A program made the translations under genes and the position numbers. Below are positions 7,192-16,105 of a DNA stretch of 23,163 bases, one piece after another. The notes under the pieces are model-generated. The model was not told the origin of the DNA. It did no database searches and saw only the letters and a program-made list of their open reading frames with translations. The stretch is from NCBI GenBank assembly GCA_047921395.1, contig JBLRWH010000041.1:1-23163 (forward strand), given 5' to 3'. The DNA is from XN24 sp047921395 (GTDB lineage Bacteria > Pseudomonadota > Gammaproteobacteria > Steroidobacterales > XN24). Each line of letters starts with the position of its first letter. The stretch's first letter is position 1.

Positions 7192-8990
7192 AACGCGTCC
7201 TCCCAGGGCTTGCTGAGGCGAATGGCGCCGAGGATGATGCCGACCAGGCTGTAGGTCTGCGGGAAGTTGCCCCAGAGCTGGCCGGTGCGCACGTCGAGAT
7301 CCTCGGACAGCAGGCCGAGCCGCGTGCGGCACTTGAGCATTTCCTCGAACAGGACGCGCGCCTCGTCCGTGCGCCCGATCTCCGCGAGGGCATTGATGTA
7401 CCAGAAGGTGCAGATGTTGAAGGCCGTCTCGGGCTCGCCGAAGTCATCGGCCTCGCCGTAGCGGAACATGTGCTTGCCGCGCAGCAGGTGCTTCTCGAGG
7501 CACTCGACCGTCCTGCGGAAGCGCGGGTCGTCTTTCTCCAGGAAGCCCAGGTCGCTGATAAGCAGCATGCTGGCATCCAGGCTGCGGCCGTCGAAGCTCT
7601 CGGTGAAACAGCCCTGTTCCTCGTCCCAGGCGCGTGTGCAGATCACGGCATGGATCCGGTCCGCGGCCTCGCGCCAGCCCGTGGCGCGCGTGCCGTCGCC
7701 GAGGTGTTCCGAGATGCGCGCGAGCCGGTCGCAGGCCGCCCAGCACATGATGCTGGAAAACGTGTGCACCCGCGCGCGGCCGCGGTACTCCCAGATGCCG
7801 GCGTCCGGCTTGTCGAACAACTCGACGGCGCGCCGACCGATTTGCTCGAGCATTTCCAGCTGCTCGGGCCCGGCCGCGGTCGTGAGCCGGCGATCGAAGA
7901 ACACTTGCGCGGAGGCCAGTACCACCGCGCCGTAGACGTCGTTCTGCACCTGCTCGAAGGCCTGGTTGCCGACGCGCACCGGGCCCATGCCGCGGTAGCC
8001 GGGCAAGTGTTCCACGATGGTCTCCGTCAGTTCGGCCTCGCCGCTGATGTCGTAGACGGGTTGCAGGCCGTGGCCGTCGCTGGCAGCGGCGACGTCCAGG
8101 ATCCAGCCGAGGTAGGCCTCCATTGTGCGCGTGGCCCCCAGCCGGTTCAGCGCGTGCACGACGAAGAAGCTGTCGCGCAACCAGCAGTAGCGGTAGTCCC
8201 AGTTGCGGGCGCTGCCGGGCGCCTCCGGGATCGAGCTCGTCATGGCGGCGATGATGGCGCCCGTGTCGTCGAAAGAACACAGCTTGAGGGTGATCGCCGC
8301 ACGGATCACGGCCTCCTGCCATTCGAAGGGCACCGCGAGGCCGCGTACCCAGCCCTGCCAGTAGCTGCGGGTCTCCTCGAAGTGCAGCCGGCTGGTGCGC
8401 GCCACCGATTCCTGCAGGCTCTCGTCCGGGCCGAGGATGAAGCTCAATGGCCGGGAGAGCCGGAACGGGCGCTCTTCGCGAACATGGGTCAACGAGGCGT
8501 CGGTGGTGAGGCGCAGCGTCAGGTCCGGCAGCACGTAGCGGATGTGGTTGCTGCCGAAGGTCTGCCGCGCGTCCTCGGCGCCGTAGTCGCCGGCGGGGCG
8601 CAGGCGCACGGTGACGCGCGGGTTGCCCGCGACCGGTTCCAGGTGGCGGATGAACATGACGGGATGGAAGGTGCGCTCGAACTGCTCGAAGCGCGGCGCG
8701 AAATCGACGATCTTGATGCAGCCGCCATGGGCATCGTAGAGCCAGGTCTCGAGGATGGGCGTGTTGGTGACGTAGCTCTGCTCCGCGCGCACGAAGTCCT
8801 CGAGCACGACCTCGAAGATGCCGCGCTCGACCGGCTGGTCGCCACCCGCAAGCAGGGCGCAGAACACCGGGTTGCTGTCGAATCGCGGCATGCAGGCCCA
8901 CACCATGCGGCCGAGTTCATCGACCAGTGCGCCGACCTGGCAGTTGCCGATCACGGCGAGTTCGAGCGAGGCTTCAGTCGGTGATGACAT
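7188..8990 (-). CDS. Glycoside hydrolase family 15 protein (glucoamylase/trehalase-like) in the trehalose operon
   Basis: A 600-residue cytoplasmic GH15 enzyme (no signal peptide). An N-terminal beta-sandwich (about 1-200) precedes an (alpha/alpha)6 barrel. Motifs of the barrel include RNWDYRYCWLRDS (262-274), LPGYRG (329-334), the general-acid region GIWEYRGRARVHT (Glu401) and the general-base region GLLSED (Glu563) followed by WGNFPQTYS. Both catalytic Glu residues are therefore present. GH15 includes glucoamylases and also trehalases in actinobacteria and archaea. The placement between otsB and otsA, overlapping both (17 nt with otsB, TTGA with otsA), points to trehalose or a related glucoside as substrate. 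The start is ATG 8990, giving MSSPTEASLE. Trehalase activity is an inference; glucan hydrolysis is the main alternative. Confidence 0.88.
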   Translation of the reverse strand: MSSPTEASLELAVIGNCQVGALVDELGRMVWACMPRFDSNPVFCALLAGGDQPVERGIFEVVLEDFVRAEQSYVTNTPILETWLYDAHGGCIKIVDFAPRFEQFERTFHPVMFIRHLEPVAGNPRVTVRLRPAGDYGAEDARQTFGSNHIRYVLPDLTLRLTTDASLTHVREERPFRLSRPLSFILGPDESLQESVARTSRLHFEETRSYWQGWVRGLAVPFEWQEAVIRAAITLKLCSFDDTGAIIAAMTSSIPEAPGSARNWDYRYCWLRDSFFVVHALNRLGATRTMEAYLGWILDVAAASDGHGLQPVYDISGEAELTETIVEHLPGYRGMGPVRVGNQAFEQVQNDVYGAVVLASAQVFFDRRLTTAAGPEQLEMLEQIGRRAVELFDKPDAGIWEYRGRARVHTFSSIMCWAACDRLARISEHLGDGTRATGWREAADRIHAVICTRAWDEEQGCFTESFDGRSLDASMLLISDLGFLEKDDPRFRRTVECLEKHLLRGKHMFRYGEADDFGEPETAFNICTFWYINALAEIGRTDEARVLFEEMLKCRTRLGLLSEDLDVRTGQLWGNFPQTYSLVGIILGAIRLSKPWEDAF

Positions 8991-9735
8991 CGATGTGCTC
9001 CATGCAGCAGGATAGCCAGTCGAGGATCTCGGGCACGTCGGCCGCGACATGGCGTGCGGCCGACCCGGCGGCTCCGCCGACCCGGATCGAGAGCCCGCCC
9101 AGGGCATTGACGGCGCGGAACCCGTCCTCGTCCGTGATATCGTCGCCGATAAACACCGGCTGGCGGCCCCGGAAAGGCGGCTCGCTCATGAAGGCCACGA
9201 CGGCCGTGCCCTTGTCCTGGCCGGAGGGCTTGAGCTCGAGCACCATCTTGCCGTGCTGGATGTGAAAGTCGTCGCCGGCGGCGGCGCGGGCGATCCCCAT
9301 CCGCCGGCGACACTCGTCCTCCAGCGCCGGCGCGTTCCGGTAATGCAGCGCCAGTGCGGAACCCTTGTCTTCCAGCAGCAGGCCCGGTTCGGACTGCACG
9401 AAGTCCATCAGTTCGCGGCGGGCCGCGCCGATGCGGTCCGCATAGCCGCTGGGGTAGTGGACCCGCCCGCGCGCGTCGCGGCGTTCCAGGCCATGCAGTC
9501 CCGCGGCGGGCAGGCACAGCGGCGCGAAGATCCGGTCGATGCTCGCGATCGAGCGCCCGCTGACGAGCGCCAGGGCCCCGTCGAGCGAGCGGCTGGCGGT
9601 GTCGAGCAAGTGCCTCAGCTGGGGGGCGGCCCGCACGTCGTCGGGGTGCTCCATGATCTCGAGCAGCGTCCCGTCCACGTCGAGAAACAGGGCACGGCAG
9701 GCGTCCCACGCCGGCAATGCGGACGATGCGATCAT
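8974..9735 (-). CDS. otsB: Trehalose-6-phosphate phosphatase OtsB
   Basis: OtsB removes the phosphate from trehalose-6-phosphate to give trehalose. The 253-residue HAD-superfamily protein shows motif I DVDGTL (19-24), motif II LVSGRS (57-62), the cap region, KPSGQDKG (169-176) with the motif III Lys, and motif IV GDDITDED (197-204). These are diagnostic of trehalose phosphatases. The chosen start is ATG 9735 (MIASSALPAW); the open frame upstream extends far on the minus strand but is only the shadow of plsB. A GTG two codons earlier is possible. The 3' end overlaps the GH15 start by 17 nt. It is the promoter-proximal gene of the trehalose operon, and its 5' region is shared with the divergent plsB. 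Confidence 0.94.
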   Translation of the reverse strand: MIASSALPAWDACRALFLDVDGTLLEIMEHPDDVRAAPQLRHLLDTASRSLDGALALVSGRSIASIDRIFAPLCLPAAGLHGLERRDARGRVHYPSGYADRIGAARRELMDFVQSEPGLLLEDKGSALALHYRNAPALEDECRRRMGIARAAAGDDFHIQHGKMVLELKPSGQDKGTAVVAFMSEPPFRGRQPVFIGDDITDEDGFRAVNALGGLSIRVGGAAGSAARHVAADVPEILDWLSCCMEHIDVITD

Positions 9736-9797
9736 GCGCACAAGGGTAAAACGCGCGGGCACGGAACACCAATCGCGCCGTCGCAGGCACCGGGGCA

Positions 9798-9827
9798 CTG
9801 ACGCATGACCCGTCCGCCGAGTAAACT
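9798..9827 (+). promoter_or_regulatory. Candidate sigma-70-type promoter for plsB
   Basis: CTGACG (9798-9803) and TAAACT (9822-9827) each match 4 of 6 positions of the -35 and -10 consensus, with an 18-bp spacer. They lie in the roughly 100-bp gap between the divergent otsB and plsB. If real, transcription would begin just before the ATG at 9838, giving an almost leaderless mRNA and ruling out the in-frame ATG at 9805. In GC-rich DNA such weak matches occur by chance. Confidence 0.28.
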
Positions 9828-9837
9828 CTCCGGCGTT

Positions 9838-12294
9838 ATGTACCCATGGCACGGACTCTGGCGGCTCGCGCTCTTGCTCACGAGGAAGCTGCTGTTTCTG
9901 TGGGTACGGACCCGCACGCTCGACGGCCAGCTGCAGCGACTCGCGGCGCTGTCCGGGCATCCCGTGTGCTACGTCCTCGAGTACCCCGGCATGGGCGATC
10001 TCGCGGTGCTGGAGCAGGAGTGCATCCGCAACGGCCTGCCTCGGCCCTCCGCCGGGCTCGCGTTCGAGGGCGTTGGGGAATGGCGCGCCGTGGCCTATCT
10101 GCGCAAATCGCCCGGCAAGCGCCGCAAGGACCGGGGCGGGCGCTTGCAGCGGCTCGCGGAGGCCGTCAATGCGGGGCGGGTCCCGGAGGTCGTCATCGTC
10201 CCCGTCTCGGTGTACTGGGGGCGCTCTCCGGACAAGGAAGGCTCGTTCTTCAAGCTGCTGTTCTCGGAAGGCTGGGGCCTGGTCGGCCGCCTGCGCAAGC
10301 TGTTCATGATCATTTTCCACGGCCGCAACGTGCTGGTGCAGTTCAGCGAGCCCGTGCTGCTGTCGACCCTTGTCGCAGAGGGGCCGAACCCGGCGCTGGT
10401 GACGCGCAAGCTCAGCCGCGTGCTCAGGGTCCACTTCCGGCGCCTGCGCATTGCCACCATCGGGCCCGATCTCTCGCATCGCCGCACGCTGCTCAACCAG
10501 GTCCTGAACGCCGATCCCGTGCGACAGGCGATCCGGCGCGACAGCGAGGTCAACAAGCGGCCGGTGCACAAGTCGGTCGCGAGGGCGCGGCGCTATGCCA
10601 ACGAGATCGCCGCGAATTACAGCTACACGACTGTGCGCGTGATGGAGCGGCTGCTGACGTGGCTGTGGAATCGCCTCTATGACGGGGTCGACGTCGGCGG
10701 CATCGAGCGACTCAAGGCGGTGTCCGAGGGCAACGAGATCGTCTACGTGCCTTGCCATCGCAGCCATATCGATTACCTGTTGTTGTCTTACGTCGTCTAC
10801 CGCAACGGGCTCGTCCCGCCGCACATCGCGGCCGGGGTCAACCTGAACCTGCCGGTCATCGGCCCCATCCTCCGCACCGGCGGCGCATTCTTCATGCGGC
10901 GGAGCTTCCGCGACGACCCGCTGTATGCCGCCGTGTTCCGCAAGTACTTCTCGCTGAATCTCGCCAAGGGTGTCGCGATGGAGTACTTCATCGAGGGCGG
11001 CCGTAGCCGCACGGGGCGCCTCCTGCCGGCCAAGCCCGGCATGCTCTCGATGACCCTGCGCGCCTACCTGCGCGAGCCGGTCCGGCCGGTGGTCTTCGTG
11101 CCGGTGTATTTCGGTTACGAGCGGCTGTTCGAAGGCCGCTCCTACGTGCACGAGCTGTCCGGCCGCCCGAAACGCAAGGAGACCCTGCTCGGCATCCTCA
11201 AGTCGGTGCGGCAGCTGCGCCGCGAGTTCGGTCGGGTGCACGTGAATTTCGGCCGGCCCTTCTTCCTCGACGACGTGCTCGACACTCATTACCCCGCCTG
11301 GCGCGAGGAACCGGCATCCGATGACGAGAAGCCCGGCTGGTCCGGACCGGTCGTGGAGGCCCTGAGCGAGGAAATCCTGAAGCGCATCAATGCCGCGGCC
11401 GCGGTCAGCCCGGTCAACCTGCTCGCGATGGTGCTGCTTGCGACGCCCCGCCAGAGCATGGTTGAACAACCGCTGGTGCGCATGCTGGAGTTGTTCGCCG
11501 CGATGCTGCGCAACGCGCCGTATGACGAATGCGTCACCGTGACCGGGCTCGGCGGCGCCGAGATGATCGCCTATGGCGAGCGCCTGGGGCTGCTCGAGCG
11601 CAAGCCCCATCGGCTCGGTGACATCATCTCGCTCGCCCCGCAGGAGGCGCTGCTCGCGACCTATTTCCGCAACAACATCTCGCACCTGGTGGCGCTGCCG
11701 TCGATCGTCGCGTGCTGCTTCCTCGACAAGACGGTGCTGGCCGTGGAACGCGTTCACGGCCTCGCGCGGATGGTCTATCCTTACCTCGGCGGCGAGCTCC
11801 TGTTGCAGTGGCGTCCCGAGGAGGTCGCTGCCGAGGTGGACCATGTGATCGGGACGCTGATCTCGCTGGGGCTGCTGCGGCGTGATGACACCGGCAGCCA
11901 GCCCTGCCTGGTGCGGCCACCGCCGCATACGCCGGAAGCCATCCAGCTCTGGATCCTGGCGCAGTGCTCGGTACAGACGCTGGAGCGTTTCTACATGACG
12001 GCCGCGCTGCTGGCGAAGCACGGCTCGGGGACCCTCCGGCCGGGACAGCTGGAAGACCTGTGCCACCTGATGGCGCAGCGCATGTCGATGCTGTTCCAGT
12101 TCAGCGCGCCGGAGTTTTTCGACAAGACGCTGTTCAGGGGCTTCATCGGCCGCCTGCGTCGCAACGGCGTGCTCAGGACGGACGAGACGGGGCTGCTCGT
12201 GTTCGACGAAGCGCTGACGCACGCCATGGAGGATGCCCGGGTGTTTCTCGGCGACCGACTGCGCCAGGACGTCCTGCAGGCGATGAATATCTAG
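9838..12294 (+). CDS. plsB: Glycerol-3-phosphate 1-O-acyltransferase PlsB
   Basis: PlsB acylates the sn-1 position of glycerol-3-phosphate from acyl-CoA or acyl-ACP, the first step of phospholipid synthesis at the inner membrane. The product is 818 residues (E. coli 807). It has the catalytic HX4D block VPCHRSHID (His307, Asp312), the following DYLLLSYVVY, VPPHIAAGVNLN and the substrate-binding FIEGGRSRTGR, all matching gammaproteobacterial PlsB almost word for word. The C-terminal region contains NAPEFFDK-like APEFFDKTLF, also conserved. I chose ATG 9838 (MYPWHGLWRLALL), because the alternative ATG 9805 adds 11 residues without PlsB-like character and neither has a strong ribosome binding site. 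The gene is monocistronic on present evidence, with a 239-bp gap before the next gene. Confidence 0.93.
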   Translation: MYPWHGLWRLALLLTRKLLFLWVRTRTLDGQLQRLAALSGHPVCYVLEYPGMGDLAVLEQECIRNGLPRPSAGLAFEGVGEWRAVAYLRKSPGKRRKDRGGRLQRLAEAVNAGRVPEVVIVPVSVYWGRSPDKEGSFFKLLFSEGWGLVGRLRKLFMIIFHGRNVLVQFSEPVLLSTLVAEGPNPALVTRKLSRVLRVHFRRLRIATIGPDLSHRRTLLNQVLNADPVRQAIRRDSEVNKRPVHKSVARARRYANEIAANYSYTTVRVMERLLTWLWNRLYDGVDVGGIERLKAVSEGNEIVYVPCHRSHIDYLLLSYVVYRNGLVPPHIAAGVNLNLPVIGPILRTGGAFFMRRSFRDDPLYAAVFRKYFSLNLAKGVAMEYFIEGGRSRTGRLLPAKPGMLSMTLRAYLREPVRPVVFVPVYFGYERLFEGRSYVHELSGRPKRKETLLGILKSVRQLRREFGRVHVNFGRPFFLDDVLDTHYPAWREEPASDDEKPGWSGPVVEALSEEILKRINAAAAVSPVNLLAMVLLATPRQSMVEQPLVRMLELFAAMLRNAPYDECVTVTGLGGAEMIAYGERLGLLERKPHRLGDIISLAPQEALLATYFRNNISHLVALPSIVACCFLDKTVLAVERVHGLARMVYPYLGGELLLQWRPEEVAAEVDHVIGTLISLGLLRRDDTGSQPCLVRPPPHTPEAIQLWILAQCSVQTLERFYMTAALLAKHGSGTLRPGQLEDLCHLMAQRMSMLFQFSAPEFFDKTLFRGFIGRLRRNGVLRTDETGLLVFDEALTHAMEDARVFLGDRLRQDVLQAMNI

Positions 12295-12533
12295 CGCGAG
12301 CCGCCTGGGGAGATGCTGCAATGCAGCGCGCAACGGTCTCCCGCAGAACAGCTCGCAGCAGTCATTTTCGCGGCCACGCAACACCGTTTATCGCTGCTGC
12401 GCAGCCTCGCCGCGTTTATTTATCCAACCTGTTGTTTTCGAGGCACGGTTTCTGTAAGAGTATCAAGACGCGGCGGCACAGTCCGCGCGCGGGACAACGT
12501 GCCTGACACTAACTAGAAATTGGGGAGTCCCGA
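12295..12533. other. 239-bp intergenic leader between plsB and the DUF1302 gene
   Basis: No coding region is convincing here. It contains a 13-bp palindrome GCTGCAATGCAGC (12315-12327) nested between GGGAGA (12308-12313) and TCTCCC (12337-12342), which can form an imperfect stem without a T-tract. A comparatively AT-rich patch (about 12400-12465) is where a promoter for the downstream cassette would be expected; TTGTTT (12432-12437) is a weak -35 candidate, but I see no convincing -10. GGGGAG at about 12523-12528 is the ribosome binding site of the DUF1302 gene. Confidence 0.4.
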
Positions 12534-14627
12534 ATGAGCACGCAACCCTCCAGGGCCCGTCTGGGTAACGGACGCATCCTGGCGGCCGCCATCGCGGCCG
12601 CACTTGCTGCAACGTATGCAGCCCCGGCATCGGCCGTGCCGATCCAAACCGACAACTGGACCGGCAGCTGGGACACCACGTTGTCCTACGGCGGAACCTG
12701 GCGCGTCCAGAGCCCGGACTGCCGCATCATCGCGAACGCCAATGGCGGTTGCGGCCGCAGCGCCAACATCGACGACGGCAACCTGAACTTCGGCACCGGG
12801 AGCGTGTCCAGCGCGATCAAGGGCACGTCCGAGATCGAGCTGAGGTTCCGCGATTCCTGGGGGCTGTTCGCACGCGGCACCGCGTTCTACGACTGGAAAG
12901 CCGGCGATACCGCACGCACGGAGCTGACCGATGGCGCCCTGGACAGGGTCGAGCAGGGCGGCAGGATGCTCGACTATTTCGTCTTCGTGCCGTTCAACGT
13001 CGGCAGCATGCCCGCCGAGATCAGGGTCGGTGACCAGGTGGTCAGCTGGGGCGAGAGCACCTTCATCCAGGGCGGCCTCAACCTGACCAACCCGTTCGAC
13101 GTCTCCAAGCTGCGCGTGCCGGGCAGCGAGCTGAAAGAAGCGCTCGTGCCACAGGGCATGGTGTATTTCAACATTTCGCCGACTGAGAACCTGAGCCTTG
13201 AGGCCTACTACCAGTACGAGTGGGAGAAGGTGAAGATAGACCCCGCGGGCACCTATTTCTCGTCCAACGACCTGGCCGGCAAGGGTGGCGACAAGACCAT
13301 GCTGGGTTTCGGCGCGTGGTCCGACCTGGGGACCGACTGGAGCCCGCTCGGCGGCTCGTTCGAACCGGATTTCCAGTTCGTGCCGCGCGGCGAAGGGGTC
13401 CCCGCAGATGACGGCGACCAGTACGGCTTCGCACTGCGTTACTTCGCCGACCAGATCATGGGCGGCATGGAATTCGGCCTCTTTTACCTGCGTTACCACA
13501 GCCGCCTGCCGCTGATCAGCGGCAGGACGGGCACGCAGGCCGGCTTCGGCAATGCCGCCGCGGTGGCCACGGCGTCGCAGGCCGCGGCGATCGGCCTGGC
13601 TTCCGGGCTGTCCTTCGATGCCGCGGTGGCGACGGCGACGGCACAGGGGCTGGGCGCGGCGGCCAACCTGGGCGGAGACCTGAGCGAGCAGCGGGTCCGG
13701 GACCGCGCGACGATCGCGGCCAACACGTTCCTGAGCCTGGGCTCGACGGGCGTCGCCGGCGTCGCCAACGCCTTCGCAGTCAACGAGCTGGCGCATACCT
13801 CGCGGTACTTCACGGAGTTTCCCGAGGACCTGGACATGTTCGGCGTCAGCTGGAGCGGCTACCTGTTCAACACGGGCATCGCCTGGCAGGGCGAGGTGTC
13901 GTACAAGCCGGATTCGCCGCTGCAGGTCGACGACGTCGAGCTGCTGTTCGCGGCGCTCGGGCCGCTGGATAACCTGACCTACAACCCGGCCAATCCCTAT
14001 GTGTGCCCGACCAATCCGGCGGCGCGGGGCAACCTGAGCTGCTTCAACCAGATCGGGGCATTCGGGCTCAACGAGACCATCACGGGTTACGTCGAGCTGG
14101 ACGTCTACCAGGCGCAGACGACGTTCACCTACCTGTCCGGCCCGATGCTGGGCGCGTCCACGGGTGCGTATGTCCTCGAGGTCGGCATGAACTATGTGCC
14201 CGACCTGCCCGATACGGATACCGGCGGTCCCAACGGGCGCGGCCTGCGCCTGAACGGCGAGGGGACCTCGCTGACCAACAACGTGCCGTTGTCCGGCTCG
14301 CACTTCGGCGAGCTGGACCCGCGCAGCGCGTTCCCGCACAAGACCTCGTGGGGGTATCGCTTCCGCGGCGCCCTGGTCTACAACAACGCCATCGGGCCCT
14401 GGACGCTGTCGCCGATCGTCGGCTGGGCGCATGACGTGAACGGCAACAGCCCGGGACCGGGCGGCAATTTCATCGAGGACCGTACCTCCCTGTCGCTGGG
14501 GCTCAAGGGCACCCTGCGCAACAAGTACGAGCTGGAGCTCAACTATGCCCAGTTCAACGGCGCCGGCATCTACAACACGAGCAATGACCGTGACTTCATT
14601 TCCTTCACGGCCAAGGTCTCGTTCTAG
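12534..14627 (+). CDS. DUF1302 family protein, predicted outer-membrane beta-barrel
   Basis: A 697-residue secreted protein. A signal peptide with a basic start, a hydrophobic Ala-rich core and a PASA cleavage site (about residue 34) leads into NWTGSWDTTLSYGGTWRV, typical of DUF1302 proteins. The sequence alternates aromatic/hydrophobic and polar residues, contains loops rich in Gly, Asn and Asp, and ends in FISFTAKVSF. A C-terminal Phe preceded by alternating hydrophobics is the usual BAM-recognition signature of outer-membrane barrels. Residues about 330-382 form an unusual Ala/Gly-rich stretch that may be an extracellular loop or plug. A strong GGGGAG ribosome binding site precedes the ATG. 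DUF1302 genes are regularly followed by DUF1329, as here. Function is not established; a channel or receptor for hydrophobic substrates is the usual inference. Confidence 0.9.
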   Translation: MSTQPSRARLGNGRILAAAIAAALAATYAAPASAVPIQTDNWTGSWDTTLSYGGTWRVQSPDCRIIANANGGCGRSANIDDGNLNFGTGSVSSAIKGTSEIELRFRDSWGLFARGTAFYDWKAGDTARTELTDGALDRVEQGGRMLDYFVFVPFNVGSMPAEIRVGDQVVSWGESTFIQGGLNLTNPFDVSKLRVPGSELKEALVPQGMVYFNISPTENLSLEAYYQYEWEKVKIDPAGTYFSSNDLAGKGGDKTMLGFGAWSDLGTDWSPLGGSFEPDFQFVPRGEGVPADDGDQYGFALRYFADQIMGGMEFGLFYLRYHSRLPLISGRTGTQAGFGNAAAVATASQAAAIGLASGLSFDAAVATATAQGLGAAANLGGDLSEQRVRDRATIAANTFLSLGSTGVAGVANAFAVNELAHTSRYFTEFPEDLDMFGVSWSGYLFNTGIAWQGEVSYKPDSPLQVDDVELLFAALGPLDNLTYNPANPYVCPTNPAARGNLSCFNQIGAFGLNETITGYVELDVYQAQTTFTYLSGPMLGASTGAYVLEVGMNYVPDLPDTDTGGPNGRGLRLNGEGTSLTNNVPLSGSHFGELDPRSAFPHKTSWGYRFRGALVYNNAIGPWTLSPIVGWAHDVNGNSPGPGGNFIEDRTSLSLGLKGTLRNKYELELNYAQFNGAGIYNTSNDRDFISFTAKVSF

Positions 14628-14649
14628 TTAACGCGAGGAGAGTCATCCC

Positions 14650-16029
14650 ATGACCAAGAACAGACTAGTACAAACTCTCGCCGCGTTGGCGCTGGCCGGC
14701 ATGGCAAGCCCGGGGCTCGCCGGCGAGTTGTCGGCCGACCAGATCGCCAGGCTGGATGCGGACCTGACGCCGCTCGGCGCGATCCGTGCCGGCAACGAGG
14801 CAGGCACGATCCCGGCGTGGACCGGCGGCTTCCGCAGCCCGGCGGAGGCCGGTTTCCCGGACTTCGTCTCAGGCGGACACCACCCTGATCCGTTCGCGGC
14901 CGACCAGCCGCTGTACCGGATCACTGCCGCCAACATGGCGCAGTACGACGACATCCTGACCGAGGGCCACAAGGCCATGTTCCGGACCTATCCGGAATAC
15001 TACATGGACGTCTACCCGACGCGCCGCAGCGCCGCGGTGCCCGAGCGCATCTACGAGGCCACCAAGCGGATCGCCGCCACGACGCGCCTGATCGAGGGCG
15101 GCAACGGCTTCACCGGCGGGGCAGAGGGAATTCCCTTCCCGATTCCGGCGGACGGCACCGAGGCCATCTGGAACCACATCGTCCGCTATCGCACCGACAG
15201 CGCGCGTCGCGCCATCGGCCAGGCGCCGGTGACGCGCGACGGCAACTACACGATGGTGATGTTCACGGACGAGTATCTCGGCGTCTACGGCCTGGCTGGC
15301 GCGCGCGAAGAAGACCTCAACAACGTCATTCTCTTCTTCAAGCAGACCGTCACGGCGCCGGCGCGGCTTGCGGGCGAGGTGCTGCTGGTGCATGAGACGC
15401 TCAACCAGGCGCGCGAGAATCGCAAGGCATGGCTCTACAACCCGGGGCAGCGTCGCGTGCGCCGCGCACCGAACGTCGCGCACGACAATCCGCGCACCGC
15501 CTCGGACGGGCTCGCCACCTCCGACCAGCTGGATATCTTCAACGGCAGCCCGGAGCGCTATAACTGGAACCTGGTCGGCCGCAAGGAGATCCTGGTCCCG
15601 TACAACAGCTACAAGCTGCACAGCAACGAGCTGAAGTACAGCGACGTCCTCAAGCCGTTGCACATCAACCAGGCGCATGCGCGCTACGAGCTGCACCGGG
15701 TCTGGGTCGTGGACGCGACGCTGAAAGAAGGCACGCGCCATGTCTACAAGCGGCGCACCTTCTACATCGACGAGGATTCCTGGCAGGCGCAGGTCGTGGA
15801 TTGCTATGACAACCGTGACCAGATCTGGCGCGTGCAGGAAGCGCACTCGATCAACTACTACGATATGCCGTCCTTCTGGACGACGCTCGAGTTGACCATG
15901 GACCTGCAGTCCGGGCGCTATCTTGGCATCGGCCTGAACAACGAGGAACGGGGAACTTACGATTTCAGCGTGCAGTACACCCCGGAAGATTTCAGTCCGG
16001 CCTCATTGCGCCGCGCTGGCATCCGTTAA
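14650..16029 (+). CDS. DUF1329 family periplasmic protein (LolA/LolB-like fold suspected)
   Basis: A 459-residue secreted protein with a clear signal peptide (MTKNRLVQTLAALALAGMAS, cleavage near LAG-E). The DUF1329 hallmarks follow: LTPLGAIRAGNEAGTIPAW, the PFAADQPLYRITAANMAQY segment, a GTEAIWNHIVRY block, DQLDIFNGSPERYNW, and YKLHSNELKY. No Cys follows the signal peptide, so it is probably soluble in the periplasm and not a lipoprotein. From family knowledge, the C-terminal half is thought to resemble LolA/LolB lipid-binding folds; I cannot verify that by eye. The gene begins 22 bp after the DUF1302 stop with a GAGGAG ribosome binding site, so the two form a transcription unit. A strong hairpin terminator directly follows. 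Ligand and function are unknown. Confidence 0.9.
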   Translation: MTKNRLVQTLAALALAGMASPGLAGELSADQIARLDADLTPLGAIRAGNEAGTIPAWTGGFRSPAEAGFPDFVSGGHHPDPFAADQPLYRITAANMAQYDDILTEGHKAMFRTYPEYYMDVYPTRRSAAVPERIYEATKRIAATTRLIEGGNGFTGGAEGIPFPIPADGTEAIWNHIVRYRTDSARRAIGQAPVTRDGNYTMVMFTDEYLGVYGLAGAREEDLNNVILFFKQTVTAPARLAGEVLLVHETLNQARENRKAWLYNPGQRRVRRAPNVAHDNPRTASDGLATSDQLDIFNGSPERYNWNLVGRKEILVPYNSYKLHSNELKYSDVLKPLHINQAHARYELHRVWVVDATLKEGTRHVYKRRTFYIDEDSWQAQVVDCYDNRDQIWRVQEAHSINYYDMPSFWTTLELTMDLQSGRYLGIGLNNEERGTYDFSVQYTPEDFSPASLRRAGIR

Positions 16030-16040
16030 TCCAGTCCAAT

Positions 16041-16068
16041 GGGGGCGCCGCGAGGCGCCCCCGCTTTT
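16041..16068 (+). terminator. Rho-independent terminator after the DUF1329 gene
   Basis: A perfect 9-bp stem, GGGGGCGCC (16041-16049) with GGCGCCCCC (16054-16062), encloses a GCGA tetraloop and is followed by GCTTTT. It starts 12 bp after the stop codon. It separates the DUF1302/DUF1329 pair from the YCF48/RND pair and may allow only partial read-through. Confidence 0.85.
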
Positions 16069-16105
16069 CAGGCCTTTCTCCAACACAGTGCGAGGCGCAT
16101 TGGTC

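Noticed and set aside
9736..12384. Minus-strand upstream extension of otsB through the whole plsB gene
   Set aside because: The extension is composed of His/Arg/Gln-rich shadow sequence; the HAD domain begins only at about 9735, and plsB on the opposite strand is unmistakable.
12313..12516. 67-residue plus-strand open frame in the leader before DUF1302
   Set aside because: No ribosome binding site, no recognisable sequence, and it overlaps the presumed promoter region.
12513..14432. 639-residue minus-strand open frame
   Set aside because: Antisense of the DUF1302 gene; no recognisable motif.
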